Shown: positions 43,684-52,500 of the stretch, piece after piece | Layout: every line of letters begins with the position of its first letter | Numbering within the stretch: position 1 is the stretch's first letter | NCBI RefSeq assembly: GCF_025567525.1 | Contig: NZ_JAOQJY010000008.1 | Coordinates: 62,001 to 126,000 of the forward strand | DNA from: Gallintestinimicrobium propionicum | GTDB taxonomy: Bacteria > Bacillota > Clostridia > Lachnospirales > Lachnospiraceae | Length of the DNA: 64,000 nucleotides | Direction of reading: 5' to 3' | Position numbers and translations under genes: made by a program | The notes under the pieces: generated by a model | Told to the model about the DNA's origin: nothing | Databases searched by the model: none | Seen by the model: the letters and a program-made list of their open reading frames with translations, nothing else

Positions 43684-44538
43684 ATGGGTAATAGCCGGCA
43701 TGATCTGAGTATTCCAAAAGATTATTTCATGAAAGATAAAGCGAAGCTTCTTTATGTCTCTTCCTCTACCTACGGCGGAGACTGGATCTCCACGCCCCAC
43801 ACACATTACTGTTCTGAGCTGTTCTATGTTTTAGACGGCGTCGGTCAGTTTCAGGTGGAGGATCGGATTTTCCCAGTATCCGCAAATGATCTCGTCATTA
43901 TCAATCCAAACGTTTCCCATACAGAGCTTGGATTTCATGCAAATCCGCTTAAATATATCGTCCTGGGGATTGAAAACCTGGAGCTGTCCGTCGCAAATGA
44001 AGGGGAAAATTTCTGTATCGTCAGCTTTCGGGAGATCAAAGAAACGATGAACTTTTACCTGAAAATGATGCTCCGGGAAATTGAAACCCGTGCGCCCGGC
44101 TATGAGGCAGTCTGTCAGGATCTGATGGAAATCCTGATCGTGCTGTTTGGCAGACAGACAAACTTTAAGACCATCCTGACGCCAACCAATAAAAGATCCT
44201 CTCACCTGTGTGAATCTGTCCGGCGCTATATCGACGCAAACTGCAGTGAGGATATTTCGTTGGAGCAGCTGGCGCAGTTTTCACACGTCAACAAATATTA
44301 TCTGGTGCATGCGTTTTCCAACGTGTACGGCATTTCTCCGATCAACTATCTGATGCGCGCCCGCATCGAAAAAGCGAAAACCCTGCTTTCCACAACAGAC
44401 TTTTCCCTCTCCGTCATCAGCCGCTCCTGCGGTTTTTCCTCTTCCAGCTATTTTTCCCAGACCTTTAAAAAGCTGTCAGGAATGTCCCCCAGCGCATTTC
44501 GCAGGGCAAGCCGGCAAGACGAGACAACTGCGAAATAA
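43684..44538 (+). CDS. AraC-family transcriptional regulator with cupin sensor
   Basis: DNA-binding regulator (284 aa). The N-terminal cupin-like sugar-sensing domain covers about residues 25-125 (THYCSELFYVLDGVGQFQV). The C-terminal AraC double helix-turn-helix covers about 180-280 (YLVHAFSNVYGISPINYLM and SYFSQTFKKLSGMSPSAFR). The start at 43684 has GGAGG ten bases upstream. It is divergent from the oligosaccharide transporter operon and probably activates it in response to an imported sugar; effector and sites are not known. Confidence 0.9.
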   Translation: MGNSRHDLSIPKDYFMKDKAKLLYVSSSTYGGDWISTPHTHYCSELFYVLDGVGQFQVEDRIFPVSANDLVIINPNVSHTELGFHANPLKYIVLGIENLELSVANEGENFCIVSFREIKETMNFYLKMMLREIETRAPGYEAVCQDLMEILIVLFGRQTNFKTILTPTNKRSSHLCESVRRYIDANCSEDISLEQLAQFSHVNKYYLVHAFSNVYGISPINYLMRARIEKAKTLLSTTDFSLSVISRSCGFSSSSYFSQTFKKLSGMSPSAFRRASRQDETTAK

Positions 44539-44542
44539 ATGC

Positions 44543-44690
44543 GTTTCTATACGATGAAAAAGAATGTGCCCTGGCACATTCTCGCGCCGAGGCGCGGTTG
44601 CTTCGGCAACCATCTACCCTTGCGCCGAGTGCGCATCCTCGCGGAGCGTTTTTTATCGTATAGAAACGAAGTTTCCTATACGATAAAAAA
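44543..44690. repeat. Modular palindromic element, full copy, beside the dapL terminator
   Basis: 148-bp structured element. An end module GTTTCTATACGATGAAAAA (44543-44561) is repeated inverted at 44649-44667 and again direct at 44671-44690. Between them lie a perfect 22-bp palindrome AGAATGTGCC-CT-GGCACATTCT (44561-44582), then CGCGCCGAGGCGCGG, GGTTGCTTCGGCAACC and CGAGTGCGCATC. The same core occurs at 55838-55998 and the end module at 11095-11171. It lies between the convergent araC-type and dapL genes. Confidence 0.9.
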
Positions 44691-44716
44691 GAGGCTGCCG
44701 CAGGTGCGACAACCTC
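44685..44716 (-). terminator. Intrinsic terminator of the pyrG-glnA-dapL operon
   Basis: On the minus strand GAGGTTGTCGCA and TGCGGCAGCCTC form a 12-bp stem with two G-U pairs, followed by TTTTTTAT. It lies 80 bp after the dapL stop codon, and its T-tract is the edge of the adjacent palindromic element. Confidence 0.85.
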
Positions 44717-44727
44717 TCAATTTTCAA

Positions 44728-44768
44728 CAACAGAGTGTCCGCAGATCGTACATTCTGTTGTTTTTATT
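44728..44768 (+). terminator. Intrinsic terminator of the araC-type gene, related to the 43-bp hairpin repeat
   Basis: CAACAGAGTGT and ACATTCTGTTG pair over 11 bp (one G-U) around the loop CCGCAGATCGT, followed by TTTTTATTTTTTTTC on the plus strand. Loop and arm composition resemble the 43-bp hairpin repeats (loop TCGCAGAGCGT), so it looks like a diverged relative now serving as a terminator. Confidence 0.75.
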
Positions 44769-44796
44769 TTTTTTCTCCGGATCAAAAGCTGAATCC

Positions 44797-46020
44797 TTAT
44801 TTCGTCTTCAAAGCCTGAATCCGTTTGATCGCTTCTTTTGTATTTTCATGTGTTCCGAAGCCAGTCAGGCGGAAATACCCTTCGCCGCTTGCACCGAATC
44901 CTGAGCCGGGCGTGCCGACTACCTGTGCTTCGTTTAAGAGCTTATCAAAGAACTCCCAGGAGGTCAGGTTGTCCGGGGTTTTTAACCAGACATAGGGAGA
45001 ATTGACGCCGCCAAAGGCCTGATAACCCGCTGCAATTAAGCCCTCGCGTATCTGGCGGGCATTTTCCATGTAGTAGGCAATCTGCTCCTTGATCTGCGCC
45101 TTTCCTGCCTCCGAATAAACCGCCTCACCTGCGCGCTGGACGATATAAGGCGCGCCGTTGTATTTCGTGCCGTGACGTCGAAGCCATAAGTCATTTAAGG
45201 ATACACCATTGCTGACAAGTTCCTTGGGAACAACCGTGTAACCGAGACGCAGTCCGGTAAAGCCCGCGTTTTTGGAAAAGCTGCGCATCTCGATGGCACA
45301 GGTCTTTGCTCCCTCACACTCATAGATGCTGTGCGGGATATTCTCTTCCGTGATATAGGCTTCATATGCCGCATCAAAAAGAAGGACCGCATGAATTTCA
45401 TTTGCATAATCGACCCATTTCTGCAGTGCTTCCTTTGTAATTGCCGCACCAGTCGGATTATTTGGAAAGCACAGGTAGATCAGATCCGGTGTCTTATCAG
45501 GAAGCTTCGGTGCAAAGCCGTTTTCCTGGGTACAGGGCATGTATACCAGTCCCTCATATGTGCCCAGCGCTTTGTCATATACACCGGTTCTGCCTGCCAT
45601 GACATTCGTATCCACATAGACCGGATAAACCGGATCGCAGACCGCAACAAGATTATCGGTCCCAAAAATCTCCTGAATATTTCCGACATCACACTTTGCA
45701 CCGTCCGATACAAAAATCTCATCCGGAGAAATCTCGCAGCCCCGTGCTGCAAAATCCTCTTTTGCAATCGCGTTTAACAAAAAATCATAGCCCCGCTCCG
45801 GTGCATAGCCATGAAAGCCTTCCTTTGTGCCCATCTCGGCAACCGCTTTCTGCAGCGCCTCGATAATCGCAGGTGCAAGCGGCAGCGTCACATCTCCGAT
45901 CCCGAGACTGATGACTGTTTTGTTCGGATGCATGCTTTTGTAGGCAGCCACCTTTTTTGTTACTGTGGAAAAAAGATAGCTTCCCTGCAGTTTTAAGTAA
46001 TTTTCATTGATTGTAAACAT
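44797..46020 (-). CDS. dapL: LL-diaminopimelate aminotransferase
   Basis: PLP-dependent class I/II aminotransferase (407 aa) that converts tetrahydrodipicolinate directly to LL-diaminopimelate using glutamate, for lysine and peptidoglycan synthesis. The N-terminus NENYLKLQGSYLFSTVTKK and GIGDVTLPL are DapL hallmarks. The Schiff-base Lys lies in MRSFSKNAGFTGLRLG. The start at 46020 is chosen for GAGGAAA upstream and for homology. It follows the ANTAR gene in the nitrogen operon; glutamate from GltBD is its amino donor. Confidence 0.94.
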   Translation of the reverse strand: MFTINENYLKLQGSYLFSTVTKKVAAYKSMHPNKTVISLGIGDVTLPLAPAIIEALQKAVAEMGTKEGFHGYAPERGYDFLLNAIAKEDFAARGCEISPDEIFVSDGAKCDVGNIQEIFGTDNLVAVCDPVYPVYVDTNVMAGRTGVYDKALGTYEGLVYMPCTQENGFAPKLPDKTPDLIYLCFPNNPTGAAITKEALQKWVDYANEIHAVLLFDAAYEAYITEENIPHSIYECEGAKTCAIEMRSFSKNAGFTGLRLGYTVVPKELVSNGVSLNDLWLRRHGTKYNGAPYIVQRAGEAVYSEAGKAQIKEQIAYYMENARQIREGLIAAGYQAFGGVNSPYVWLKTPDNLTSWEFFDKLLNEAQVVGTPGSGFGASGEGYFRLTGFGTHENTKEAIKRIQALKTK

Positions 46021-46031
46021 GTTCTTTTTCC

Positions 46032-46580
46032 TCATCCGTCATAAATCAGCAGCAGAATCATCTGCGCGGTTTCAACCATGTTCGTGCCGGAATCCATGCT
46101 GCTTTTCTGAATATAGCGGAACGCCTCCTGCTCTGTCATATGATTTCTTTCCATCAGCAACCATTTTGCATTGTTAATATAGTTCTGTTCCTGTTCCGTT
46201 CTCTTTTTCGGCTGGCTTTTGCGCTTCTTTAACCGTCTGTCCAGCTGTGCCAGCATCATCTCCACAGTACTGGCAAGATCGTTTGGACGAATCGGATATG
46301 TCAATGTCACCATATCGTGCGGTGCACTTTCCAGTTCCGACGTAGAAGCAAGCAACAGCATATCAAAATAATCGGGCAGATATTCCGCCAGCTGTGTATA
46401 GTGCATGTCCCTGATCCGATAACTGCAGATCACGACACCGCTGTCTAGCTGGTGTACCTGTGAAAGCGCCATGGAAGCTGTTGTGCAGAGTGCAGCAGCC
46501 GTCAGTCCCCGCCGGGCGAGGATGTCTTTGATATGTTTTGCGTCCTCGAGCTTCGGCAAAACAATTATGATGCTGCTCAT
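46032..46580 (-). CDS. ANTAR-domain RNA-binding antitermination regulator
   Basis: A 182-aa protein with a receiver-like N-terminal domain (IIIVLPKLEDAKHIKDIL; the usual phosphoacceptor Asp pattern is not evident). The C-terminal ANTAR domain reads INNAKWLLMERNHMTEQEAFRYIQK, then MVETAQMILL. ANTAR proteins bind paired hexaloop hairpins in leader RNAs and prevent termination, mostly of nitrogen-metabolism genes. It lies 12 bp after glnA in the pyrG-gltBD-glnA operon. Candidate target hairpins precede that operon (56036-56051) and glnN (61061-61076). Confidence 0.9.
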   Translation of the reverse strand: MSSIIIVLPKLEDAKHIKDILARRGLTAAALCTTASMALSQVHQLDSGVVICSYRIRDMHYTQLAEYLPDYFDMLLLASTSELESAPHDMVTLTYPIRPNDLASTVEMMLAQLDRRLKKRKSQPKKRTEQEQNYINNAKWLLMERNHMTEQEAFRYIQKSSMDSGTNMVETAQMILLLIYDG

Positions 46581-46592
46581 CCTGTCACTCCT

Positions 46593-47918
46593 TTAAGTGC
46601 GATACAGATATTTATCTACTTCCCATTCGGATACCTGGGACATGTACTCATTCCACTCAGCTTTTTTTGCTTCTACATAAAGATCCACGAACTCCTGTCC
46701 GAGAACCATTTTTACAAAAGAATCCTCTTCCATGAACGCAACTGCTTCACGCAGCGTATCCGGCAGATGATCGATACCGGCTGCAGCCTTTTCTGCCTCC
46801 GTTCTGCTTGCAAACAGTCGTGCAGATTCCGCTCCGGGATCCAGATGCTTTGAGATTCCATCCAGCCCTGCGGCCATGCAGAGGGCAATCGTCAAATACG
46901 CATTTGCAGACGGATCGGGAAAACGCAGCTCGATCCTGGTATCCTCTCCCCGCATAAAAGGAATCCGAAGCAGGGTATTATGATTTTTGGTTGTCCAGAT
47001 GATATCTCTGGGTGCATCGCAGCCGGAGGTCAGACGCTTATAGGAGTTGACCAGAGGGTTCGTCACGGCACACATGCCTTTGACATGGGCCATAATACCA
47101 CCCATGAACCATTTTGCTTCCTGACTTAAACCATCCTCCGCTTCCGGATCGCTGAAGATATTTTTTCCATTCTGAAACAGGGAAATATTGATATGCATGC
47201 CGGAACCTGCCGTACCAGCCTTTGGCTTCGGCATAAAAGTCGCATAAAGACCGAACCGCTTTGCAATGGAACGCACTGCCGTCTTGAACGTCACAATCCG
47301 GTCCGCGGTTTCCATCGCACCCGCATAACGGAAGTCAATTTCATGCTGTCCGGGCGCTTTTTCATGATGGGAGGATTCGATTTCAAACCCCATATCCTCC
47401 AGCGTCATCACCATATCACGGCGGGCATTTTCTCCCAGATCCAGCGGGCTGATATCCATATATCCGGCCTTTTCATGGGTTACGGTTGTCGGCACGCCGT
47501 TTTCATCCTCGTGGAACAGAAAAAATTCACATTCCGGATCAATCTGAAACGTATATCCTTCCTTTTCGACCTTTTCCATCGTCTTTTTCAGGATTTCTCT
47601 CGGGCTGACCGCAAGCGGTGTTCCATCTGCCCTGCAGACATCACACAAAAGTCTTGCAACTTTTCCCTGCTGCGGTCTCCATGGCAGGATTACAAAGGTA
47701 TCCAAATCCGGGCACAGATACATATCCTCTTCCCCGTTTCTCAATTCTCCGTACATGCAGGAACCATCAATCAGATAGCGGTTGTCTTTCATATACTGCA
47801 GCTGGGTAGCGGTCACGGCAACGTTTTTGAGCGTGCCGAACATGTCTGTAAACTGCAGACGAATGAATTCAACGTCTTCATTCTCTACCATTTGCAGAAT
47901 TTCTTCTCTGGTTTTCAT
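46593..47918 (-). CDS. glnA: Glutamine synthetase, type I
   Basis: Cytoplasmic ammonia-assimilating enzyme (441 aa), of the short GSI-alpha type without the adenylylation loop. It has the N-terminal beta-grasp domain (IRLQFTDMFGTLKN), the catalytic domain with GSGMHINISL and NHNTLLRIP, and the C-terminal region ELRFPDPSANAYLTIAL. A GAGGAGAG ribosome site precedes the ATG. It follows gltD after a 147-bp gap with hairpins and is followed by the ANTAR regulator. A second, type III enzyme is encoded at 61201. Confidence 0.96.
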   Translation of the reverse strand: MKTREEILQMVENEDVEFIRLQFTDMFGTLKNVAVTATQLQYMKDNRYLIDGSCMYGELRNGEEDMYLCPDLDTFVILPWRPQQGKVARLLCDVCRADGTPLAVSPREILKKTMEKVEKEGYTFQIDPECEFFLFHEDENGVPTTVTHEKAGYMDISPLDLGENARRDMVMTLEDMGFEIESSHHEKAPGQHEIDFRYAGAMETADRIVTFKTAVRSIAKRFGLYATFMPKPKAGTAGSGMHINISLFQNGKNIFSDPEAEDGLSQEAKWFMGGIMAHVKGMCAVTNPLVNSYKRLTSGCDAPRDIIWTTKNHNTLLRIPFMRGEDTRIELRFPDPSANAYLTIALCMAAGLDGISKHLDPGAESARLFASRTEAEKAAAGIDHLPDTLREAVAFMEEDSFVKMVLGQEFVDLYVEAKKAEWNEYMSQVSEWEVDKYLYRT

Positions 47919-47998
47919 GCTTCTCTCTCCTCTTTAGCGGACAGTCTGTCCGCCTGTTCCCTGAATAATTGTTGTGAATTTTCCAATGCTCCGGCGGG

Positions 47999-48053
47999 TC
48001 TCCAGCCCTCATAGCCTTCTTCGTGCAAGCACGGTCGGCTTTTGGGCTGGAGA
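47999..48053. promoter_or_regulatory. Hairpins in the gltD-glnA gap
   Basis: TCTCCAGCCC...GGGCTGGAGA forms a 10-bp outer stem enclosing an apex CGTGC-AA-GCACG (plus-strand reading), the same apex as in the 38-bp palindromes at 34.5 kb. A second dyad, GCGGAC/GTCCGC with a 5-base spacer, lies at about 47936-47952, just before the glnA ribosome site. No T-tract follows either, so they look like processing or translation-control structures rather than terminators. Function inferred. Confidence 0.5.
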
Positions 48054-48065
48054 TCCGGTGTGCTG

Positions 48066-49550
48066 TCACTCGTAGGTGTATCCCATCAACGACTTGTCCA
48101 CTTCCTTTGCGGCTTCCCTGCCTTCGGCAATCGCCCATACGACCAGTGACTGACCTCTGTGCATATCTCCCGCAGTGAAAATCTTCTCTTTTCCGGTGCG
48201 GTAAGAGCCGTTTACGGTTTCCACATTGGTTCTCGCATTTAATTTTACACCAAAACTCTCTGCAACGTAACCCTCACTGCCTAAAAATCCGGCTGCAATC
48301 AGCACCAGATCCACCGGAATTTCCTTCTGTGTGCCCTCGATGGGAACCATCGAAAGCCGTCCGGTCTTTTCATCCTTCTTCGGCTCAAGGCTTACCAGCA
48401 CCGCACTGCATACGGTTCCGTCTTTTTTCTTTTTAAATTCTGTTACTGTTGTCTGATAAATTCTCGGGTCATGACCGAATACATCGATTGCTTCTTCCTG
48501 ACCGTAATCGGTCTTTAAGACCTTCGGCCATTCCGGCCAGGGATTGGATGCTGCCCGACACTCCGGCGCTTTCGGCATCATCTCCAGCTGTGTCACGCTT
48601 GCCGCACCCAGCCGAATCGAAGTTCCGACACAGTCATTTCCGGTATCTCCGCCGCCAATTACCAGCACATTTTTTCCTTTTGCCAGCTCATAGGGCACTT
48701 TTTCAAAATTCGTATCCAGGAGCTGCTTTGTTACAGTTCCCAGAAAATCCACTGCAAACCAGATGCCTTTTGCATCCCTGCCGGGCACCTGGATATCTCT
48801 TGGATGGGAGGCCCCGCCGCAAAGAATCACGCGGTCGTATTCTTTTTCCAGCTCCTTGCCAGAAATATCTTTTCCAACGTCTGCATTGCAGATAAACTTG
48901 ATGCCGGCAGCCTTCATGACTTCGATCCTTCTGTCGATGATGCTCTTGTCCAGCTTCATATTCGGAATGCCGTAGCGCAGCAGACCGCCGACTCTGTCAT
49001 GACGTTCATAGACCGTTACGCTGTGTCCGCGTTTGTTCAGGTTCCAGGCTGCAGACAATCCGGCCGGACCGCTGCCGATGACCGCGACCTTCTTTCCGGT
49101 GCGTACCTTTGGTTCTTCGCCTTTTACCAGACCATTCGCGTAAGCATATTCAATGACCGCACGTTCATTTTCCTTCGTGGAAACCGGTTTTGCGTGCAGC
49201 CCGCAGGTACAGGCCGCCTCACACAGCGCGGGGCAGACCCTGGAAGTAAATTCCGGGAAGCAGTGAGTCTTTGACAAACGGACATAAGCCTGTTCCCAGT
49301 TGCCGTGCCAGACCAGATCGTTGACCTCCGGCACCAGATTATGCAGCGGGCATCCCGAAGCCATTCCGGCAATCATTGTACCCGCCTGGCAGAAGGGAAC
49401 GCCGCATTCCATGCAGCGCGCTCCCTGCAGACGCTGCTCCTCTTCCGGCAGCTGTCCGTGAAATTCCTTAAAATTTTTGATTCTTTCCTTTGGAACCGTC
49501 ACCGGTCCGTCTTTACGCTCATATTCCAAAAAACCTGTAGGTTTCCCCAT
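48066..49550 (-). CDS. gltD: Glutamate synthase, small subunit
   Basis: NAD(P)H-oxidising subunit (494 aa) that feeds electrons to GltB. The N-terminal Fe-S region has CMECGVPFC and a second cysteine cluster CPALCEAACTCGLH. An FAD-binding GxGxxG motif lies at VIGSGPAGLSAAWNLNKRG, an NAD(P)H-binding motif at VIGGGDTGNDCVG, and a C-terminal FAD contact at FTAGDMHRGQSLV. It is 15 bp after gltB in the same operon. Confidence 0.96.
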   Translation of the reverse strand: MGKPTGFLEYERKDGPVTVPKERIKNFKEFHGQLPEEEQRLQGARCMECGVPFCQAGTMIAGMASGCPLHNLVPEVNDLVWHGNWEQAYVRLSKTHCFPEFTSRVCPALCEAACTCGLHAKPVSTKENERAVIEYAYANGLVKGEEPKVRTGKKVAVIGSGPAGLSAAWNLNKRGHSVTVYERHDRVGGLLRYGIPNMKLDKSIIDRRIEVMKAAGIKFICNADVGKDISGKELEKEYDRVILCGGASHPRDIQVPGRDAKGIWFAVDFLGTVTKQLLDTNFEKVPYELAKGKNVLVIGGGDTGNDCVGTSIRLGAASVTQLEMMPKAPECRAASNPWPEWPKVLKTDYGQEEAIDVFGHDPRIYQTTVTEFKKKKDGTVCSAVLVSLEPKKDEKTGRLSMVPIEGTQKEIPVDLVLIAAGFLGSEGYVAESFGVKLNARTNVETVNGSYRTGKEKIFTAGDMHRGQSLVVWAIAEGREAAKEVDKSLMGYTYE

Positions 49551-49565
49551 GACTGTTTCCTCCCG

Positions 49566-52500
49566 TTACGCTCTGCTGCCGACACTCGCATAGAATGCCT
49601 CAATCTGCGCTTCCTGGCGGCTCATGCCCTGTTCCTCAAACTGGGAGGACAGCTGCAGCATCCGCTTGTAATCTCCAGGAATAATCTTTTTGAACTTCGG
49701 CAGATACTCTTTAAAGTGATCCAGTACCTCCTGTCCCTTTTTGGAACCGGTATTGTGCACATGCGCCTCGATCATGGCACGGAGCTCCTCCTGGTCAAAC
49801 TTGGTCTCCACCTTCTCCATGAGTACCATTTCCTTGTTCAGGTTTTTATACAGACAGCTTTCTTCATCCAGTACATAAGCGATGCCGCCGCTCATACCTG
49901 CCGCAAAGTTTTTGCCGGTAGGTCCCAGTACAACCACATGACCACCAGTCATATACTCGCAGCCATGCTCTCCGACGCCTTCTACAACAGCAGTTGCACC
50001 GGAATTGCGGACGCAGAACCGTTCTCCTGCCACACCTGCGATATAGGCTTCTCCGCTTGTTGCGCCGTAAAGGGCAACGTTGCCGATAATGATATTTTCT
50101 TCCGGTTTAAATTTCGCTTTTTCCTGTGCAAAGACTGCCAGCTTGCCGCCGGAAAGTCCCTTGCCGAAATAGTCGTTGCTGTCACCGCACAGCGATAAGG
50201 TCAGACCTTTTGGCAAAAATGCACCGAAGCTCTGTCCGCCTGCGCCTTCACAGTGAATCGTGATGGTATCCTCGGGCAGTCCTTCCGGATGCTGTCTTGT
50301 GATTTCTGCGCCCAGAAGTGTGCCGAAGGTACGGTCGGTATTGGTCAGCTTCACGCTGCAGGATATTTCTGTTCCGTTCGCAATGGCTGCCTTTACTTCT
50401 TTCTTCTTTAATAAAACGGATTCATCCTTTGTCTTTTCCAGTTTGAAATCATATGCGCATGCAGGATCGAAAACACTGACCTTTCTTTCCGCCTGTGCGC
50501 CCTCGTACAGGATTCTGCTCAAATCGATCGTCGCTTTTCTTCCGGTCAGACCATCCTTTTTCTTTAACAGATCGGTACGCCCTACCATCTCATCTACAGT
50601 TCTGACGCCAAGCTTTGCCATGTACTCCCGCAGCTGCTGCGCGATAAAGGTCATGAAGTTAATGACGTATTCCGGTTTTCCGATAAAGCGCTTGCGCAGC
50701 TCCGGATTCTGGGTTGCGATACCCATCGGACAGGTGTCCAGATTGCAGACACGCATCATGACACAGCCAAGGGTTACCAGCGGAGCAGTAGCAAAGCCGA
50801 ATTCCTCTGCTCCCAGAAGCGCTGCCATCGCAACATCCCTGCCGCTCATGAGCTTACCGTCTGTCTCGATGACAACGCGGTTTCTCAGACCATTCTGCAA
50901 TAGAGTCTGATGGGTTTCTGCCAGTCCCAGCTCCCACGGAAGTCCTGCATTATGGATGGAGCTGATGGGCGCAGCACCGGTACCGCCGTCATAACCGGAA
51001 ATCAGGATTACCTGTGCACCTGCTTTTGCAACACCGGCTGCAACGGTTCCGACACCGGCTTCCGAAACCAATTTTACGGAAATTCGTGCATATTTATTTG
51101 CATTTTTCAAGTCGTAAATTAACTGTGCCAGATCCTCGATGGAATAAATATCATGATGAGGCGGAGGAGAAATCAGGCTCACACCGGGTGTGGAATGTCT
51201 TGTCTTTGCAATCCAGGGATACACCTTCTTGGCAGGAAGATGTCCGCCCTCGCCGGGTTTTGCCCCCTGAGCCATTTTGATCTGAATCTCTCTTGCACTG
51301 ACCAGATACCGGCTCGTTACGCCGAAACGTCCGCTTGCCACCTGCTTGATTGCAGAGCTTCTGTCATGATCGGTTCCTGCGGATTCCAGACGCTCATCGC
51401 TCTCGCCGCCTTCACCGCTGTTGGATTTGCCGTGTAGTTTATTCATGGCGATCGCCAGCGCTTCATGCGCTTCCTCGGAAATCGAACCGTAAGACATCGC
51501 ACCGGTCTTAAACCGCTTTACGATGGACTCTACGCTCTCTACTTCTTCAATCGGAACACCAGTCTCCGGGAAGTTGAAGTCCATCAGGCTGCGCAGATAA
51601 CCGGTTTCCTCTTTATCCACCATCTTTGTATATTCGCAGAACTTTTCGTAGCTGCCATCCCTTGTCGCCTGCTGCAGCATATGGATCGTCTGGGGATTGT
51701 AACGGTGTTCCTCGCCCTGGCTGCGCATCTTATGTCTGCCCATGGAGGACAACGTCAGGTCTGTTGCCAGTCCCAGTGGATCAAACGCCTTGGAATGCTG
51801 CGCATCCGTCTGGGCTGCGATATCTTTTAAGGTAATACCGCCGATCCTGCTGACCGTTCCGGTAAAGTACGCATCGATGACCTCCTGCGAAATGCCGATC
51901 GCCTCGAAAATCTGGCTGCCCTGATAGGACTGAATCGTGGAAATGCCCATCTTGGACGCAATCTTTACGATGCCCTGCAAAATCGCATGGTCATAATCTT
52001 CTACTGCCGCATAATAATCCTTGTTCAGCAGACCGTCTTCTACCAGCTCTGCGATGGTGGAATGGGCCAGATACGGGTTGACCGCGCACGCACCGTAGCC
52101 TAACAGCGCCGCAAAATCGTGCACCTCCCTCGGCTCGCCGGATTCCAGGATAATGGACAGTGCCGTACATTTTTTCGTCTTGACCAAATGCTTGTGTACG
52201 GCGGAAACTGCCAGCAGCGACGGGATTGCAACATGGTTTTCATCCACACCGCGGTCGGAAAGAATCAGGATATTCGCACCCTCCCGGTACGCCTTATCCA
52301 CCTGTACGAACAGATGCTCCAGCACACGATCCATCGGTGTGCTCTTATAGAAAATGATCGGCACACAGACAACCTTAAAGCCGGGCTTTTTCATCGTGCG
52401 GATCTTCAACAGATCGAGGTCTGTCAGGATCGGATTGTTGATCTTCAGTACCTGACAGTTTTCCGGCTTCTCTTCCAGAAGATTTCCGTTCTTGCCGGCA

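Noticed and set aside
47919..48065. Glutamine riboswitch or terminator before glnA
   Set aside because: The hairpins lack a T-tract, and no conserved glutamine-riboswitch core could be recognised.
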